Source: Heterotrichella gracilis
Taxonomy: Eukaryota > Sar > Xanthophyceae > Tribonematales > Xanthonemataceae
Reading direction: 5' to 3'
DNA: 64,000 bases
NCBI GenBank assembly: GCA_032358255.1
Contig: JAULBX010010214.1
Coordinates: 43,780 to 107,779, forward strand
The position numbers were made by a program, and so were the translations under genes. A model generated the notes under the pieces. That model was not told where the DNA came from, did not search any database, and saw only the letters and a program-made list of their open reading frames with translations. Numbering within the stretch: the stretch's first letter is position 1; each line of letters starts with the position of its first letter. Below are positions 23,580 through 35,475 of the stretch, one piece after another.

Positions 23580-24049
23580 GCTCCCCCCCCCGCGTTACCA
23601 GCTGGTCCACACAAGTCAATAAGCACAACCTCTTTTGGGTAGATGCAAGACAGAGGGTATATGTGACGCCCTAGAGAGCCAACCGCGTTTGTTCTCTTGA
23701 AGGCCTTCTATATGGCTGGACTAGGGCTCGGCAACTACTGAAAGCTGGCAAACAACCTTGGCGTTCACGAGTCTAGCTCACGATATGTAACTGCAGTCAC
23801 CCACTCGAGCACAGTTGAAGTGGCAACAGAGAATACTCCCTAACCAACGCAATCCTCGAGGCTTTGTGCACACGGTATGGGCACCCTCCCTGCACCTGAC
23901 CGCCCTCGAAACGTTTTGGCGCCAACTTGGAAGCCACGGGAAAACCCTGACCTAGGGTTTTTGAAGATACGGGGATCCCCAGAGATGGCTACCACCTTTT
24001 TGGGCGACCTTTTTGGGCGACTTTTTCCGACACACTCCGAAAGCCTTGC

Positions 24050-24062
24050 TTTCCCATATAAA
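24050..24062 (+). promoter_or_regulatory. Possible TATA box
   Basis: CCCATATAAACC lies about 150 bases upstream of the ATG at 24203. It follows a small repeat of TTTTTGGGCGAC (about 23996-24025) in a GC-rich divergent promoter shared with VPS60. Confidence 0.4.
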
Positions 24063-24202
24063 CCCGCAAGCGCATCCTTTCCTGCGCCACCCTAGACTTG
24101 CGTTAGTGCTTCCTTCGTGCTAGTACTGTGCAGGCCGTCGGTGTCCCTCGCTCACTGCTCTAGAAACCCCCTCTTTGAACGCCAAGGTCACCAAGGTCCA
24201 CC

Positions 24203-24693
24203 ATGGGTCTCTCACGCCTCCTTGTGAACCAACACTACAAGCTGGCGACGGTGGCGTTCACAGGAGGCATCGCGTTGGGCTTCATGTACACCTTCACGTT
24301 CGAGTCGAGCCCCATCAACGACGCCAAGCAAGCCGTTATGGGTAAGGCTACTTTCCGACACGTCAGCATCTGGCGACCATGTGTGCCCAGAACGTACGAA
24401 ACCTGTAAGGCACAGCCGTCGAAGTCGGTGTTATGCCTTGTCATGTTGTTAGCTGTGGTAATCAGCAGTTTTCGCGGGCATTGGGTCCGTGTGTTGGCTG
24501 CTACAGGCTCCTTATCCGCCATGCTGACCTGTCATGTCAGTCTGTTTTGAGTACGTCAGCTCCCAGCAAAGCTCTCTGAGCACCTGCCTGTCGACGTTTC
24601 CTGCCAGCACAGAGGTTGCACGATACGCGAAACGTGCAAGACATCAGGTGTTCGAACTGCCTGCTTCCTTAGTTGGGCCAGACTGCCGTTAGT
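24203..24693 (+). CDS. Small predicted membrane protein, unrecognised
   Basis: The first exon, 24203-24341, is well supported: the ATG lies in CCACCATGGG, a hydrophobic segment (ATVAFTGGIALGFMYTF) follows a short basic start, and the exon ends at a GGTAAGG donor. A possible second exon starts after the acceptor near 24612 and would read about 27 more codons to a TAG at 24691-24693, giving a protein of about 74 residues. The second exon is weak. The single membrane span and small size resemble accessory subunits of mitochondrial or plastid complexes, but no family was recognised. Confidence 0.45.
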
Positions 24694-24699
24694 GGGGGC

Positions 24700-25719
24700 G
24701 TGCGGGTGCGGCCTCAACTGCCTCTTGAGCGCACTGGTTGCTCAGCTTTGTTGCGACGTTAGCCGGCGGCGAGGCGTGATCGCGCTGTTTTCGCCTATTG
24801 TCACCAGTGCTCCGGTCGACCGAGCGTTCTGTGCCTTGAGCGAGTAGATCAGGCCACTCTCAGAGCCCACTCTAGGCGACTGAGCCAACGGGTCCACTTT
24901 GCTAACACAGCTGTTCTGCCTACAGGGGACGACAAAGGCCAGGTTTTTGTCTATAACTTGAAGCTGGGAAGGTCGTGATGGGTATCTGAAGGCACCAGTT
25001 CCTGCCAGCACGTACACCTGCTGCTGTGAGCTGCCCAAATGGGTTCTTGCTCAGTGCCATGACAGCTTGACCCCCTTACCAGTCTCCACACCAGAGCGTG
25101 CTTTTTTATACCAAATGTTGTGATGTTGCAAGATAGCTTATACTACAGCCCTTGCAAATCTTGTATCTGAGCTCAAATTTTGTGTCTGAGCTGTATGTGT
25201 ATGAATATTGTCGAGTTTTGGAGAAACATTCTCAAGGAAGCAGCTGCACACTTCACCTGCGCCTTTGCGCAGTTCAGGCTATGTCCCTGTGCCAGATAAT
25301 GAACGGATGAAACCTTGCTGATTTTGCTCGAACTGTTGCATTTTTACATTGTTTGTAACAATACCCACACTACGGCATGCAGCCAATTCCCCAAAGACTT
25401 CCCCCCACGTTAGAAGGGAGGCCATCACTGGGCCCACCTGCTGCCAGGGGCCCACCGGCTGCTGCGCAGCATTGTCATAAAAGCAACCTCCCTTCAAGGT
25501 TGCTTGAAGGACTAGAAGTCAAGAGTTTGCAGTGCAGCAGTAATCAACACACAAGGAAAACTACTTCGTTGCCAGAACCCCAATATAACGCCAAAGCCAG
25601 CAAGTTGCAGCAAGTTGAACATAAATTAGACAATGTTGAATTCTCAGTGCCCACACCCCGTCGCAGGAGCTGGGGACCACAGCCCAGCAAGGTCTCCCAC
25701 TGGCTAGGCCATTGCTGCC
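24700..25719. other. No supported feature
   Basis: No conserved reading frame, RNA gene or element was seen. It should include the 3' flanks of the small plus-strand gene and of the minus-strand gene ending at 25720. Confidence 0.5.
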
Positions 25720-28700
25720 CTACAGCAGTGATGAAACCATTCCCGTGTCCAACTGGGTGCCAATGCCTGGCACCAGCTCTGGTGGACGCGGCACCACTGA
25801 CTCCAGTGGCATCGTCATGTCAACAGGAACCTCCTCCGCCTCCTCCCAATGCACACCCCACTGCTCTGCATTGTGTGCAGCCAACCTGTGGCAGGTGTCA
25901 TCAAGCAGCGCCTCCAGTTGCTGCCGCCCCGCACGCCGCATCCCCAGCACCGGGCTCCCCACTGTGCTGTGGACCTGTCCCGGGGTTTGACCTGGCATAC
26001 CTATAGAGGTTGGCACCTCAGGTTGCAGCTGGTGGCTTTGCAGCGCCTCATATTCCAGTTGCATAGCCAGCAGCCAATGTGCCCTGCAGAGTAGGGTTTG
26101 GGGCGTAACCAGGAGGAAGGGTTAAGGGTTTAGCTGCATAGCCAGCAGCCAATGGCCAATGCCCCTGCCCATGCAAGAATAGCCCACGCCAACACGCTGC
26201 GGCCCAAATCAAGGTCAACATACGAGTTGGGCAGGTTGTCTCCTGTTGCTCTGATGCCAGTCCAGGTATGCGTGTGCGGGGTTAAGAAAAGGAGTGCATG
26301 GGACCATGCGTTGCCATTGCTGGTGAATGAGTCCAAATGGGGCACACAAGTACGGTAAGTGTAACTGTGCATATACCAGGGCCATGCAGCGGCAGGACAT
26401 GGACCACAGAAACCAGCGTGTGTGGCACAACAGCATGCGCAAGCAGATGCCGCCATTGCACCTGCCCACAGCCTACCCACCCACCTCAACACCTCGGGCC
26501 TGGCGCCCAGCATGGCATCAGTACCCATAGTCTGCGCACGGCCAATCGCGTCCCGCAGGTCCGGCGGTGCGCGCATGTAGGCCTCCAGCAGCCTGGGGCT
26601 GGACCAGATGGCCATCAGGTTGCCCATGCAAAGCATGTGGTCAGGCAGCCAGCTGTCGCTCGCCAGCAGCTCCACAGCGCTGCCTGTATTTCAAAGGCAC
26701 TGTCAGGAGCTGTGCAGCGCACTGTATTGTAACCAGCAGTGCCAACACACATGCCAATAATATACTCATATTTGGTGGAATGCTTATAACAATTACTACG
26801 CATGTGAGTGGCGGGTTACCCACTCGCCATTTACCAGCCATGCGCTTACTGCAACAAATGCAGGTTCTTCACCAGCAATAATCCATATCCAAGGTAGCAG
26901 GTACCAAGCAGTTTGAAAGATTCTCACCCACAAAGGATCAACTCACAGTACACAAAACCCTATCCCAAACCCTTAGCCACTCACCAGAGTCTGCGGCCGG
27001 CAGCGCATGCTCCACATCAGCCAGCACCAGCTGCATATACTGGCGGGAGAAGCTGACATCAGCAGCAGCCAGCGCCTCCCCTGGCTGCTGACCTGGCATG
27101 AGGTCATCCTCGCTCACCGCCCTGTTGCTGATGTCATACAGAGCTGGCAGCAGCCGCACCAGCGCCTGCGTCACACAGTTAGTTATTGCAAGGGTTTTAG
27201 CAGTCTCCCCCACCCAGCTTGCACCACCCAGCTTTGCGGTAAGGCAGGCCGTATACCATTTATGAATGAGGACCATACAATGCCACCACCTCAGCAATGC
27301 AGCCACACATATTTGCTTTGCGATTGAAGCCGTCTGCGGAAAGACACCATCCAGTGCCTCAATGCCTGCTGGTGGTGCGCACTCATGCAGGTTGCTATGC
27401 ATACAGCTACCACCGCCATCCACTGCCACCAGCGCAGTTTGGCATGTGCCCCACTGAAATGACAAATAGCCAGATCAAATTTAACCCCCCAACCCCTAAA
27501 TACACGCTTCCCCACCACAAGCCCCAACCATCGACTACACCAAACCCCACCTGTTGAGCTTGCTCGGGTGTGGGCACCTCCCCATACAGCCGAAAATACC
27601 CTTCCGAGGGTCTGATCCTGCCCTCGCAGACGTCCACCAGCTTCTCAGCTGTGCGCACCACCAGGGTGTCGATGCGGGTGGTGCGCTCCCTCCCCGCCTG
27701 CAGCTTCTTGCGCTTTGCCCCTTGGGAGGGGCCTGGCTGCTGGCCGCTGGTGGACGCCTCCTGCAACGCATACATATACATATAGGACCAAACAGCAGTA
27801 GGAGCAATCGCAAATCCCCGATTGCAGGTCCATCTCTTCACTAGAATACTCATAAGAATAAGAACAAGAGTGAGTACTTGGCACCTCCCGACCTCCTCTC
27901 AACCGCCTTATATCCACCCAGCAACCTCCCAAATCCCCACATAATCCTCACATGCATCCCCACCTGCATGTCGGTCTCCTCCTGCCATGGCCGCACCCAG
28001 CCGGGCTGCCTCTCCGCTGCCAGCTGCGGCTTGACAGAAAAGTAGGTGGACTCGGTCCAGGTGTCGGCGTCTCCTTGCATCCTGCCCTGCGCTGCCGCCA
28101 GCTTCTCCAGTAGGTACGCGCTGCACACCTGGCTGCGGGTGGACCAGTCGTTGCACGACACCTGGCGTGATGGGGCAAGGTGGCGGATGAGCAATGGGAG
28201 GAACGGTGCTGCAGCAGGGTGAGTGTCATTGCAAAAATCGTAAACAGGTGGTGGATAGACGGGTCCACTATTTATCCTTTTTTTTGAATTACTTTCATCC
28301 ATCGAGTAAATCGAGTCCCCACAAGATGTTCACAAATTTTATTGTCATTTTCGCTGAATAATTTAACCAATTTCCGTCTTACTACTTTATCTTGACACAT
28401 ATTTTCTAATAGGTATTCTCCACCCCCTCAGATTCCTTAGGCAGGGCGGAGGCAAGGCCACTGCCCTTGAAAGATACCAAGGCATGGCATTAAAAAACCA
28501 TTTCCTGTTGTTAGCTCATTCATTCAAAATGGATCCATTTCCCACACCGCACCTTGAGGCAGGGCAGCTGCGAGGCCACCGTCCTGAAAGACACAAACGC
28601 ATGGCAGCTCATCTCAGGCAGCTCCACCAGCTGAGGGTAGTCCGCATCCCGCAGGTACACCACCAGCGCCACACCAGCCTGCAGGTACAGCTCAAGGGGC

Positions 28701-31260
28701 AGCAGCTGGCCGTGGCGGGTGTGGCGGCCCACCGCGGCGCGGTGCACGTCCTCCAGGGCACTGCAAGGAGTAAATTTGTCATTCACAATCTAACAAGCAG
28801 ATGATTGAAAATTAAAGACATATATATTTTGTGTTTTTTGCTGGGTCAGTCAGGGTAACATCGCGGTGAACAAATGCTCAACCATGCAGGGGGCGCGGAC
28901 CCATGCACTAACAGAACTGTATTCTGCTGCGCAAGCAGCGTCACGCATTGTAATTCTGCCGCCTGAATGCTCGTAGCTACCCTGCTCTCTGCCCGACCCG
29001 CACGTACCGTACAGCGCTGTCTTGCGCCAGCGCCTGTACGATGAAGTCGCCACTGCCCAGGTTGTAGGAGGTCCGGCACTTGGTCTCCAGGTGGAAAGCG
29101 GTGTGGTTGGGCGCCTCAAGCACCGCAAACTCGGTTTGGGAGGCTGTGCCGGTGGACTCCACCCGCATGAGGTGGAACAGGGAGTCTGCTCGAGAGGAGC
29201 GGGCGGCATGCGGTACCATTTTGTTGGCTGCGTTGGCAACAGCACAGCACAGGCCTGCAAGGAATTGAGGTGGGATTGAGAGATAGTCATTTTGTTAATT
29301 AGTTACATGCATTCCAGCAGTGCAGCCAGGGTCGCAGTCAGGCGTGCACATGCGGCGCCAATCAATTAAGGATTGCATGTGTTCAGGGATTAGGGTTTCG
29401 GCCCACCTGGCGAGGTGGCTGGCACCCCACACTCCTCGTATGCGGGCATGGTGCCATCTGTGAAGTACAGCCGCCCCCCCCTGCGCCCCTCCACTGCCGC
29501 AGCCATCTCTGTCCCCACCCGTGCACCGGGCTTAAGGTCGGCCTTGCGGAGCTCCCCGTTGCGGTAGGTGGTGTCCTGTGGGGGGGAGGGGAGCAGGGTG
29601 GGGTATGTGGCTGCGTGTCGGCATAACATAGTATAATGATAATAAAACAGCAAGAGGGAGAGGGAGGAGGAGGATCAAAGCTGAAAGTTTTTGTTGCAGG
29701 ATTTGACTTGAAGGGAGGCCAAGGCCAATACAACCAGTTGTGGAATGGCTGAGTGCACGATGTGTGCATGGCCTGCTACAACCCGGTGTCTTTTGTGGCC
29801 AAATGGAAGCCGATGAAGCTGAAACCCTTTGACAATGTGACGACCCCCCCGTAGCAACAACCATGCAGCCCCACCATCCACCCACCTTGAGGATGCAAGA
29901 CATCTTGCAGCACAAACAACAAATACAAATTTAGACAGCGAACTGCCTGGATGCACTGTGTGCAATGACCTACTCCAACCCAAACCTCAAACAGCATCCA
30001 CCTTGAGGTTGCACGACATCTTGCGGGGGTTGTTTGAGTGCCGCACATCCCAGTACAGCCTCCCCCCCTGCCCCTCCTCCTCCTCACTCCCCTTGAGCTC
30101 CTTGAGAGTGCGATCCCAGAGGGCACCCAGGCCCTGTCCCCAGCTGCAGCCTGTCCCCAGGTGGCTGTCCCGGGGATTGTACACCACGAATCGCCGCTCC
30201 AGGGTGCGGAAGGTGTGCAGGTCGGGGCCAGAGGTGCCTGGGGTACATCCACATGCGACTTTGAAAACCGTTATCATTTTTCAAAAGGAAGATATTGTTT
30301 TCTAGTTTGAAACAATGGCCTTGTCAATTTAATTGCTTTATTGCCTTGTTATTTACAAAATATGTTATAAACCATTAGACTTACCGTCTCCAACAGTCCT
30401 GTGAGCCGGAGTAGGGTTTTAAGGTTTCCTCACCTGGTTGGTCGTCCAGGTCCAGTGCAACCTCGCTCATGGCATGGGTTTAAGGGTTGAAGGAGTAGAG
30501 TTTCAGGTTTAGGGTTTAGGGTTACTTACCTGGTTGGTCTTCCAGGTCCAGCGCCTCCTCACTCATGACATGGGGTGCCAGCACCAAGTGGGGATACACA
30601 GCCTGCAGCATGTGATGGTACGCGCAGATGATCTGCAAGGGGGGAGGAACATGTCGACTCAACATAGGGAAGTGTAGTGTAAAGTGTGCTGCAACATGTG
30701 CATAAGCACACTTTCTTCACGCAATCGCCATTCCCTATGTAGGCACCCCCCTTTAGGATTGCTTATTCCCCTTGCAAATATGGACAATGGACACACCGTG
30801 CCACCTCCCAGGGACGCTCAGCAACTCCACCAACCTCGCCATGCTCAGGTTTACCCTACGCACACTGCAAATTCTGTCTCAAACCCTACACCCTACACCT
30901 CCACCCGCCTGGGTGCAGGCCAAAAACCCTGTCCACACACCCTCAGGCACCTCCCCCCGCAGCACCACCCGCTCAAAACCCTAAACCCTAAACCCTAGGC
31001 CCCACCTTTTGCAGGCACGCATCCCTGTCCACCCCCTCAGGCACCTCCCCATTCAGCACCACGATCTCAAAACCATATACCCTAATATCCTAAAACCCAA
31101 ACCCTAATCCCTGAAACCCCAGTCCCCACCTTCAGCAGGTACTCATCCCTGTCCACCCCCTCAGGCACCTCCCCATTCAGCACCACCCTCTCAAAGGCCA
31201 CACTGGCAGCCACAGCAACCTCGGCAGCCTCCTCAGCCTCCTCAGCACTCTCTGCCATGC
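25720..31260 (-). CDS. Large intron-rich protein, unrecognised; may be the C-terminal part of the B3 gene
   Basis: Twelve exons fit in one frame: 31260-31130, 30632-30530, 30237-30002, 29575-29407, 29254-29008, 28760-28553, 28161-27964, 27760-27551, 27165-26985, 26683-26485, 26250-26224 and 26083-25720. From the ATG at 31258 they give 2271 nt, 756 residues. The start is acidic and Ala-rich (MAESAEEAEEAAEVAVAAS); a KRKK-containing basic, likely nuclear-localisation stretch lies about two-thirds along; the C-terminus is Pro/Glu-rich. I recognise no domain. The first exon has an acceptor exactly two bases before the ATG, and its phase matches the end of the B3 gene upstream, so the two may be one gene of about 1151 residues. 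At least four of its exons have echoes in introns. If the intron after 26224 is retained, the frame instead ends at 26130 with a hydrophobic tail. Confidence 0.6.
26084..26160 (-). repeat. Exon echo before the last exon of the large minus-strand gene
   Basis: ATTGGCTGCTGGCTATGCA occurs both at the start of the last exon (below 26083) and upstream in the preceding intron (about 26132-26155). The copies are separated by CTAAACCCTTAACCC-type telomere-like sequence. Confidence 0.7.
28435..28490 (-). repeat. Exon echo after exon 28553-28760
   Basis: The plus-strand sequence GGCAAGGCCACTGCCCTTGA and flanks resembles the exon's 3' part near 28556-28605 (GAGGCCACCGTCCTGAAAGA), with about 75-80% identity by eye. 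It lies in the following intron. Confidence 0.5.
29876..29908 (-). repeat. Exon echo after exon 30002-30237
   Basis: On the plus strand, CACCTTGAGGATGCAAGACA here matches CACCTTGAGGTTGCACGACA at the exon's 3' end and donor (from about 29999). The copy lies about 120 bases further into the intron. Confidence 0.7.
30426..30480 (-). repeat. Exon echo after exon 30530-30632
   Basis: On the plus strand, ACCTGGTTGGTCGTCCAGGT and the next ~30 bases repeat the exon end and donor at 30527-30570 (ACCTGGTTGGTCTTCCAGGT). TTTAGGGTTTAGGG lies between the copies. Confidence 0.8.
30907..31195 (-). repeat. Triple copy of an exon end with CCCTAAA spacers
   Basis: Three copies of a ~65-base segment lie at about 30915-30975, 31010-31072 and 31130-31195. 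All share CCTCAGGCACCTCCCC, and two share CCTGTCCACCCCCTCAGGCA. Only the last is the coding exon in the model (residues VVLNGEVPEGVDRDEY). The spacers contain (CCCTAAA)n, clearest at 30975-30998. Confidence 0.8.
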
Positions 31261-31497
31261 CTGTGAAAGGGAGAATTCATGCTAAGAGCATTTTTCGTGT
31301 AGATCTCGAAAATTGGCAAAGCAACATTCCCCGATAATGGAAGGGGGTCCAAAAGACACTTAGATGCAGAAGGGGCACAACGGAAACAAGCAAGAAGCAG
31401 TCGAGCCAGGGAGCAAGAGCCAGGTAACAGTCACTTGGCCAGGGGCAGGAAAGGAAACAAAGTGCAGAGGTCAGCACCCTGAACCCTGAACCCCTAC

Positions 31498-32782
31498 CAG
31501 CCATGCTACAGCGCTGCAGGGCGTCCCGGCGGAGGGTGCTCCGCATGGCAGTCATGGTGGCAGCCCATGCACGCGCGCTCACAGCGTGGTGGGTTGCCGC
31601 TCGGGGCCGCTTGGCCGCGCCTTGGCGGGGCGCCGCGGGTGCCGTGTGGGGGCTTTCCGCCGTGTCTGTGGCTGCATGGGGGCGCTTGTTGCTGCTCCTG
31701 CTGGTGGTGGTGGTGGCGGCGTGTGGTGGGGGGTGGCCTAAGGGCGTGGCGGTGGCGCTTGTGTCATCCGTTAACACCTGTGAGGCAGCTGCCAGGGGGA
31801 TGCTGGTCAGGCGGGGGTGCCTCCCCGCCACATTGGGCCCGACCGCTGAGCACTGCACAGGTGGCCTCTGTGTCCCTGCTTTCTGCCCCTTGGCTTTAAT
31901 GCCCTGCACTGGCGCCATCGCAGGAAGCGTGTGTGCACCTGCCTGCTTCCTGTTGAGTGGCTTGCGCTGCACTGGCGCCCTCCCAGGTGCGCCTGCCTTC
32001 CCCGCCCCTTGGACCCTGCCCCGCGCCTTTGCAGCTGCTACCCCGCTCCCCTTGGGCCTGCCTGGCTTTCTGGGAGCTGACTCTGCTGCTGGGGATGGCA
32101 CCTGTCCCTGGGAGCTGGCACGCTCCTTGGGGGCTGTGGGTGGTGCCAATTTCCGCTGTGCAGCGAGCTGTAGGGAGTGCATGGGCACCTTGGGTGGCTG
32201 CGCTTTGAACCGAGCTGCTTGCATGATGTGCGTGGATGCGCCGCTGCCAAGTGTCGCCGGTGTGGCTGCACCACGCGGGGGAACATGCCTTCCCTTGGGG
32301 CGAGGTGTGGGCTTTGGCGCTCTCCGCTGCCTGCCAGTGGCTGCCTGTGCACAACCCTTGGTCCTTTCTATCCGGAACTGGTAGGTTTGTGGCTGGTCAG
32401 TGGTGTATAGAGTGATTGTGTTGCCCGTTATGGCGTCTTCAGCTTTGAACAGAGCCCCTGCAAGTCCAGTAGAGATTTGTGGGAAGTTGCCTGGCAATCG
32501 GTTTGTCTGTATTGTCGCTCAAAAAGAAAGGAGTGGCGGTAACTGAAGAACACACTCACCAACACCCGTAAGGTACGCATCGTTCCTGTCCTGGTATGCG
32601 TTGGCCTTGATCTGGTAGCTTTTTCCAGTTACGCTGGTCAGGGTCAAGGATAGGTGCTTTGTTGTCAGCGATGGTCCAAAGATGGCGTGCGAGTTCTTGC
32701 GCCTGAGAACTATGCGCCCTGTCTCAACCTCGCTATCTGACAACTGCTTTGCCACCACTGCAGCTGGCACCTTGGGCTCCAT
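31498..32782 (-). CDS. B3-domain DNA-binding protein with AT-hook-like tail
   Basis: Two exons, 32782-32560 and 32457-31498, phase-consistent. Residues ~1-110 read as a B3 domain, the plant-type DNA-binding barrel: KQLSDSEVETGRIVLRRKN at the start (B3 form KxLxxSDVGxxGRIVLPKK), then YLTGVGALFKAED, and GNTITLYTTDQPQTYQFRIE at the end. The rest is a low-complexity basic Ala/Pro/Arg/Lys region with an AT-hook core (KPGRPKGSG) and several RPHAAT/RPRAAT repeats, fitting a nuclear DNA-binding protein. The second exon ends at a GTAGGG donor at 31497; reading on past it reaches a stop at 31277 through unlikely sequence. The phase matches the exon at 31260, so this may be the N-terminal third of one long protein. 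The B3 call is by residue pattern only. Confidence 0.7.
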
Positions 32783-33750
32783 GTTGACAAAGTATATGCA
32801 AACCCTGGTGCTATGTTGGTGTCATGCTGCAGGCTGAGTCACCCCTTATTGCTGGCTTACGTAGGTGCTGCTAGTTCTGTAGTGATACTGTCATGCTATC
32901 TCCTCAATCAACCATCCTCTTGCTCAGCACCTGCCAATACCAGTAGTACACCTTACTGCCCGCTTGCTCCAGTGAACGTGGTCAACAAGTTTATCCACGG
33001 ACACGCATGCAAAACAGATCTACAGCAACAACCCAGCAAACAGGTTTGCAGCAACCACAGTCGCAGTAACCTTGTGTCCACAAGTTGCTATGTTGGTCAA
33101 ACACAGCGTTGCATCCAGCCAGTCTTCACAGGCACAGGATACGCTATATGCCCTAAAAGAAGCTGCTGCAAAACGGTTATGACCTCATAGCTAGATTGCC
33201 CACACCATCTACACCCCCAGGGACTTGCCTGCAGATGCATCCAAGAACCGTCGAGTGGGTGGTCCATATCACCAAACCCATATCAGGAGATCCATCAATC
33301 AGAGTCAGTATTCTGGAAGGATAGTTCAGTTCGACTATGAAATTCACAACTTGTCTGGTTTCTGTGCGCAACCTGATATCTGAGGCGACAAGTATATGGG
33401 CAGAGGGCCTCTACCAGAGGTCCCAGGGAGGTCCCGCCAAGGAGACAGTCTGACTTCGTTTCGTGGCTTTGGAACTGCAGCATAGTAAGGTGTTTACTGT
33501 TATCCACTCTTGGTTTGGTTGCACGTTTAAGTACTCCAATTTGCTGCAATAAATTGAAGATGGCAAGTGTGCAATGCATGCATGCATTTGCTAATTACTT
33601 GTTTTAGCTAGTGCCGGCACTGCTTTGCTATCACTTGCTTATTCCTGGATATAAACGCCTTGATCTTGCCCATTTTGCACAAAGCTTAGTGCATACTTAG
33701 CCTATTAATTAAGCTTAGCAAAGGATCAAGGTTTTCGGTAGGGGTTGGCC
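32783..33750. other. Divergent promoter region
   Basis: Lies between the starts of the B3 gene (-) and the FkbM-like gene (+). No exon or RNA gene could be supported. A CATGCATGCATG run is at about 33576. Confidence 0.55.
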
Positions 33751-34933
33751 ATGCATGCCAAGTTTCCAGCGTTGTACGCTCGTTGTCGAGCCTCGGGCAG
33801 CATATCGGCAGTAATCCTAGCATTCCTACTGCATACTGCTGTTTCACAAGTGATAGATGGGGTTGAGCACCCAGAACAGCCTGGAGACGCAGCCACAGAT
33901 CCCCATTTGGCCAGGGGCCTGAGGGACAGGTTCAAAACGGAGGGACCAACCCAGGACTGCTTGAAAGAACACACTTCTCTCAACCACAGAACCCACAGTT
34001 TCCGGGAGGAGCTGGAAGCTTTCCAATCCAGCACAGACTGGGTCAGGCACTTGGGTGAGGCAGAGCGGGTTGTGTACTCCCAGTATGGGCAAGATGGGGT
34101 GCTGGAGGCCATCTTCAGCAACATCAAGGACGACCAGAAGTTCTATGTGGAATTTGGCACCGAAAGCGGGCAGCAGCGCACCACCAGGAACCTAGAAGAG
34201 AACCACGGGTGGACAGGCGTTCTGATGGACGGCAACCACCAAAACCCAGAGCACAACCTGCACAAGGAGTTCATCACCGCCTCGGCGATCTGTGGCCTCT
34301 TTGAAAAGTACTCGGTGCCCAAGCCTCAGTTCAGCTTGCTGGTGGTGGACATCGACTTCAACACCTACTGGGTAAGCTGGTACCTTAACCCGGGCATCGT
34401 TTTTGCACAGTAGTCAATCTGCACATTCAGTCCAAACTTCCCAGGTCAGCAGGTCCTGTGCCCCAGGCCCGTAGTCACTGCCTGAGGCAGCTAGAACACC
34501 ATGCTGCAAACTGACACACAGGATGTCCATGCAGGTGCTGGAGCAGGTGCTGAAGTGTGGGTACCAGCCCAAGGTGATTGTGGCTGAGATCAATGCGCAC
34601 CTCAGCCCATTCAAGTCCGAGGTGGTGCCACCAGGGCTGGAGCAGACCCAATGGGATGGGACCTGGTGGTTTGGTGCCAGTGGGCTCGCATTTATTCGGA
34701 TGCTGCACTCGTTCGGGTACTCCTTGGTCCATTCTGAGACGTACGGGGTGGATATGTTCTTTGTGCGGCATGACGTGCTGGGGTATGACCTGGCGCTGCA
34801 GAGCTGGCTGTTGCAGCATTACAAGCCAGTTGGTTATGACCCGCACCGCCCTGATTCGAAGGGGAGGGCTTTTGCCACCGTGTCATTGAGATCTGCTGCA
34901 GCAGCTAATACGGTGTCTGAGAGAACTTCATAA
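33751..34933 (+). CDS. FkbM-like / Star-like methyltransferase-fold protein, secretory
   Basis: Two exons, 33751-34371 and 34535-34933 (TAA); 1020 nt, 339 residues. The ATG at 33751 gives a basic start and a hydrophobic segment (SISAVILAFLLHTAVS), a signal peptide or type II anchor. The core matches a widespread eukaryotic group related to FkbM methyltransferases: VYSQYGQDGVLEAIFSNI, YVEFGTESG, GWTGVLMDG, LHKEFITASAI, LFEKYSVP, LLVVDIDFNTYW and VIVAEINAHL. EFGTESG and VVDIDFN fit S-adenosylmethionine-binding loops. The substrate is unknown; enzymes of this fold usually methylate sugars or small molecules. It ends convergent to the radial spoke gene. A partial copy of its 3' end follows at 34981. 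Confidence 0.75.
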
Positions 34934-34980
34934 CATGGTATAATATTTATTGATTTATAACTGTAAATCATTATGCATTG

Positions 34981-35056
34981 CTGTGATTCGGATGGGAGGG
35001 CTTCTGCCACCGTGCCAATTGAGTGCAGCTGATACAGTCTCTGAAAGGACAGCATG
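34981..35056 (+). repeat. Tail echo of the FkbM-like gene
   Basis: CTGTGATTCGGATGGGAGGG through GACAGCATGA repeats the last ~75 coding bases and stop region (from about 34849) with substitutions and small deletions. It lies about 50 bases past the stop codon, outside any intron. Confidence 0.7.
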
Positions 35057-35475
35057 ATTATTTGCTTATTTTTGTAACCTGTAAGAACATTTACACGGTG
35101 CCTCGTGACAACCCCAAGCCAGAGCCGGCTCTGGTATTTAAAATATGCGGCAGTGGCTGGCAGGGACAGTAGCAGTGTGGAGACATGCACTAATAGACAA
35201 AAAATAAAGCGCGCACAGGTGGCGCCCATGTGAAACACCCAGGGGTGCATGTTCGGTGATGTGGGCAATTTCAAAAATGAATTGCAAACTTTAAGGTATA
35301 ACAGTCGCCTTCACCGTGAGCTGAGCTGTCACCATCTGGCCACGTACATGTACATGTGTCACCATGTACTTGCAGCAAGTGCATGCCCTTGCCCAGGACT
35401 CACATGAGTCATTTTTAGCACCACCACAATTTCAAAATGTTGAACTCAAATTGCTGCTGAATTCATCGTCCTGCC

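Noticed and set aside
25377-26006. Plus-strand open frame of 209 codons
   Set aside because: Pro/Ser/Cys-rich shadow of the last exon of the minus-strand gene, whose acidic, phase-consistent frame is more credible.
30907-31195. CRISPR-like array
   Set aside because: Three copies with unequal spacers made of telomere-like repeats, each copy matching a coding exon; this is an exon-end duplication in a eukaryotic intron.
31503-32384. Long plus-strand open frame of 293 codons
   Set aside because: It is the antisense shadow of the basic, low-complexity second exon of the B3 gene; it is Cys/Leu/Gly-rich by composition and has no recognisable motif.
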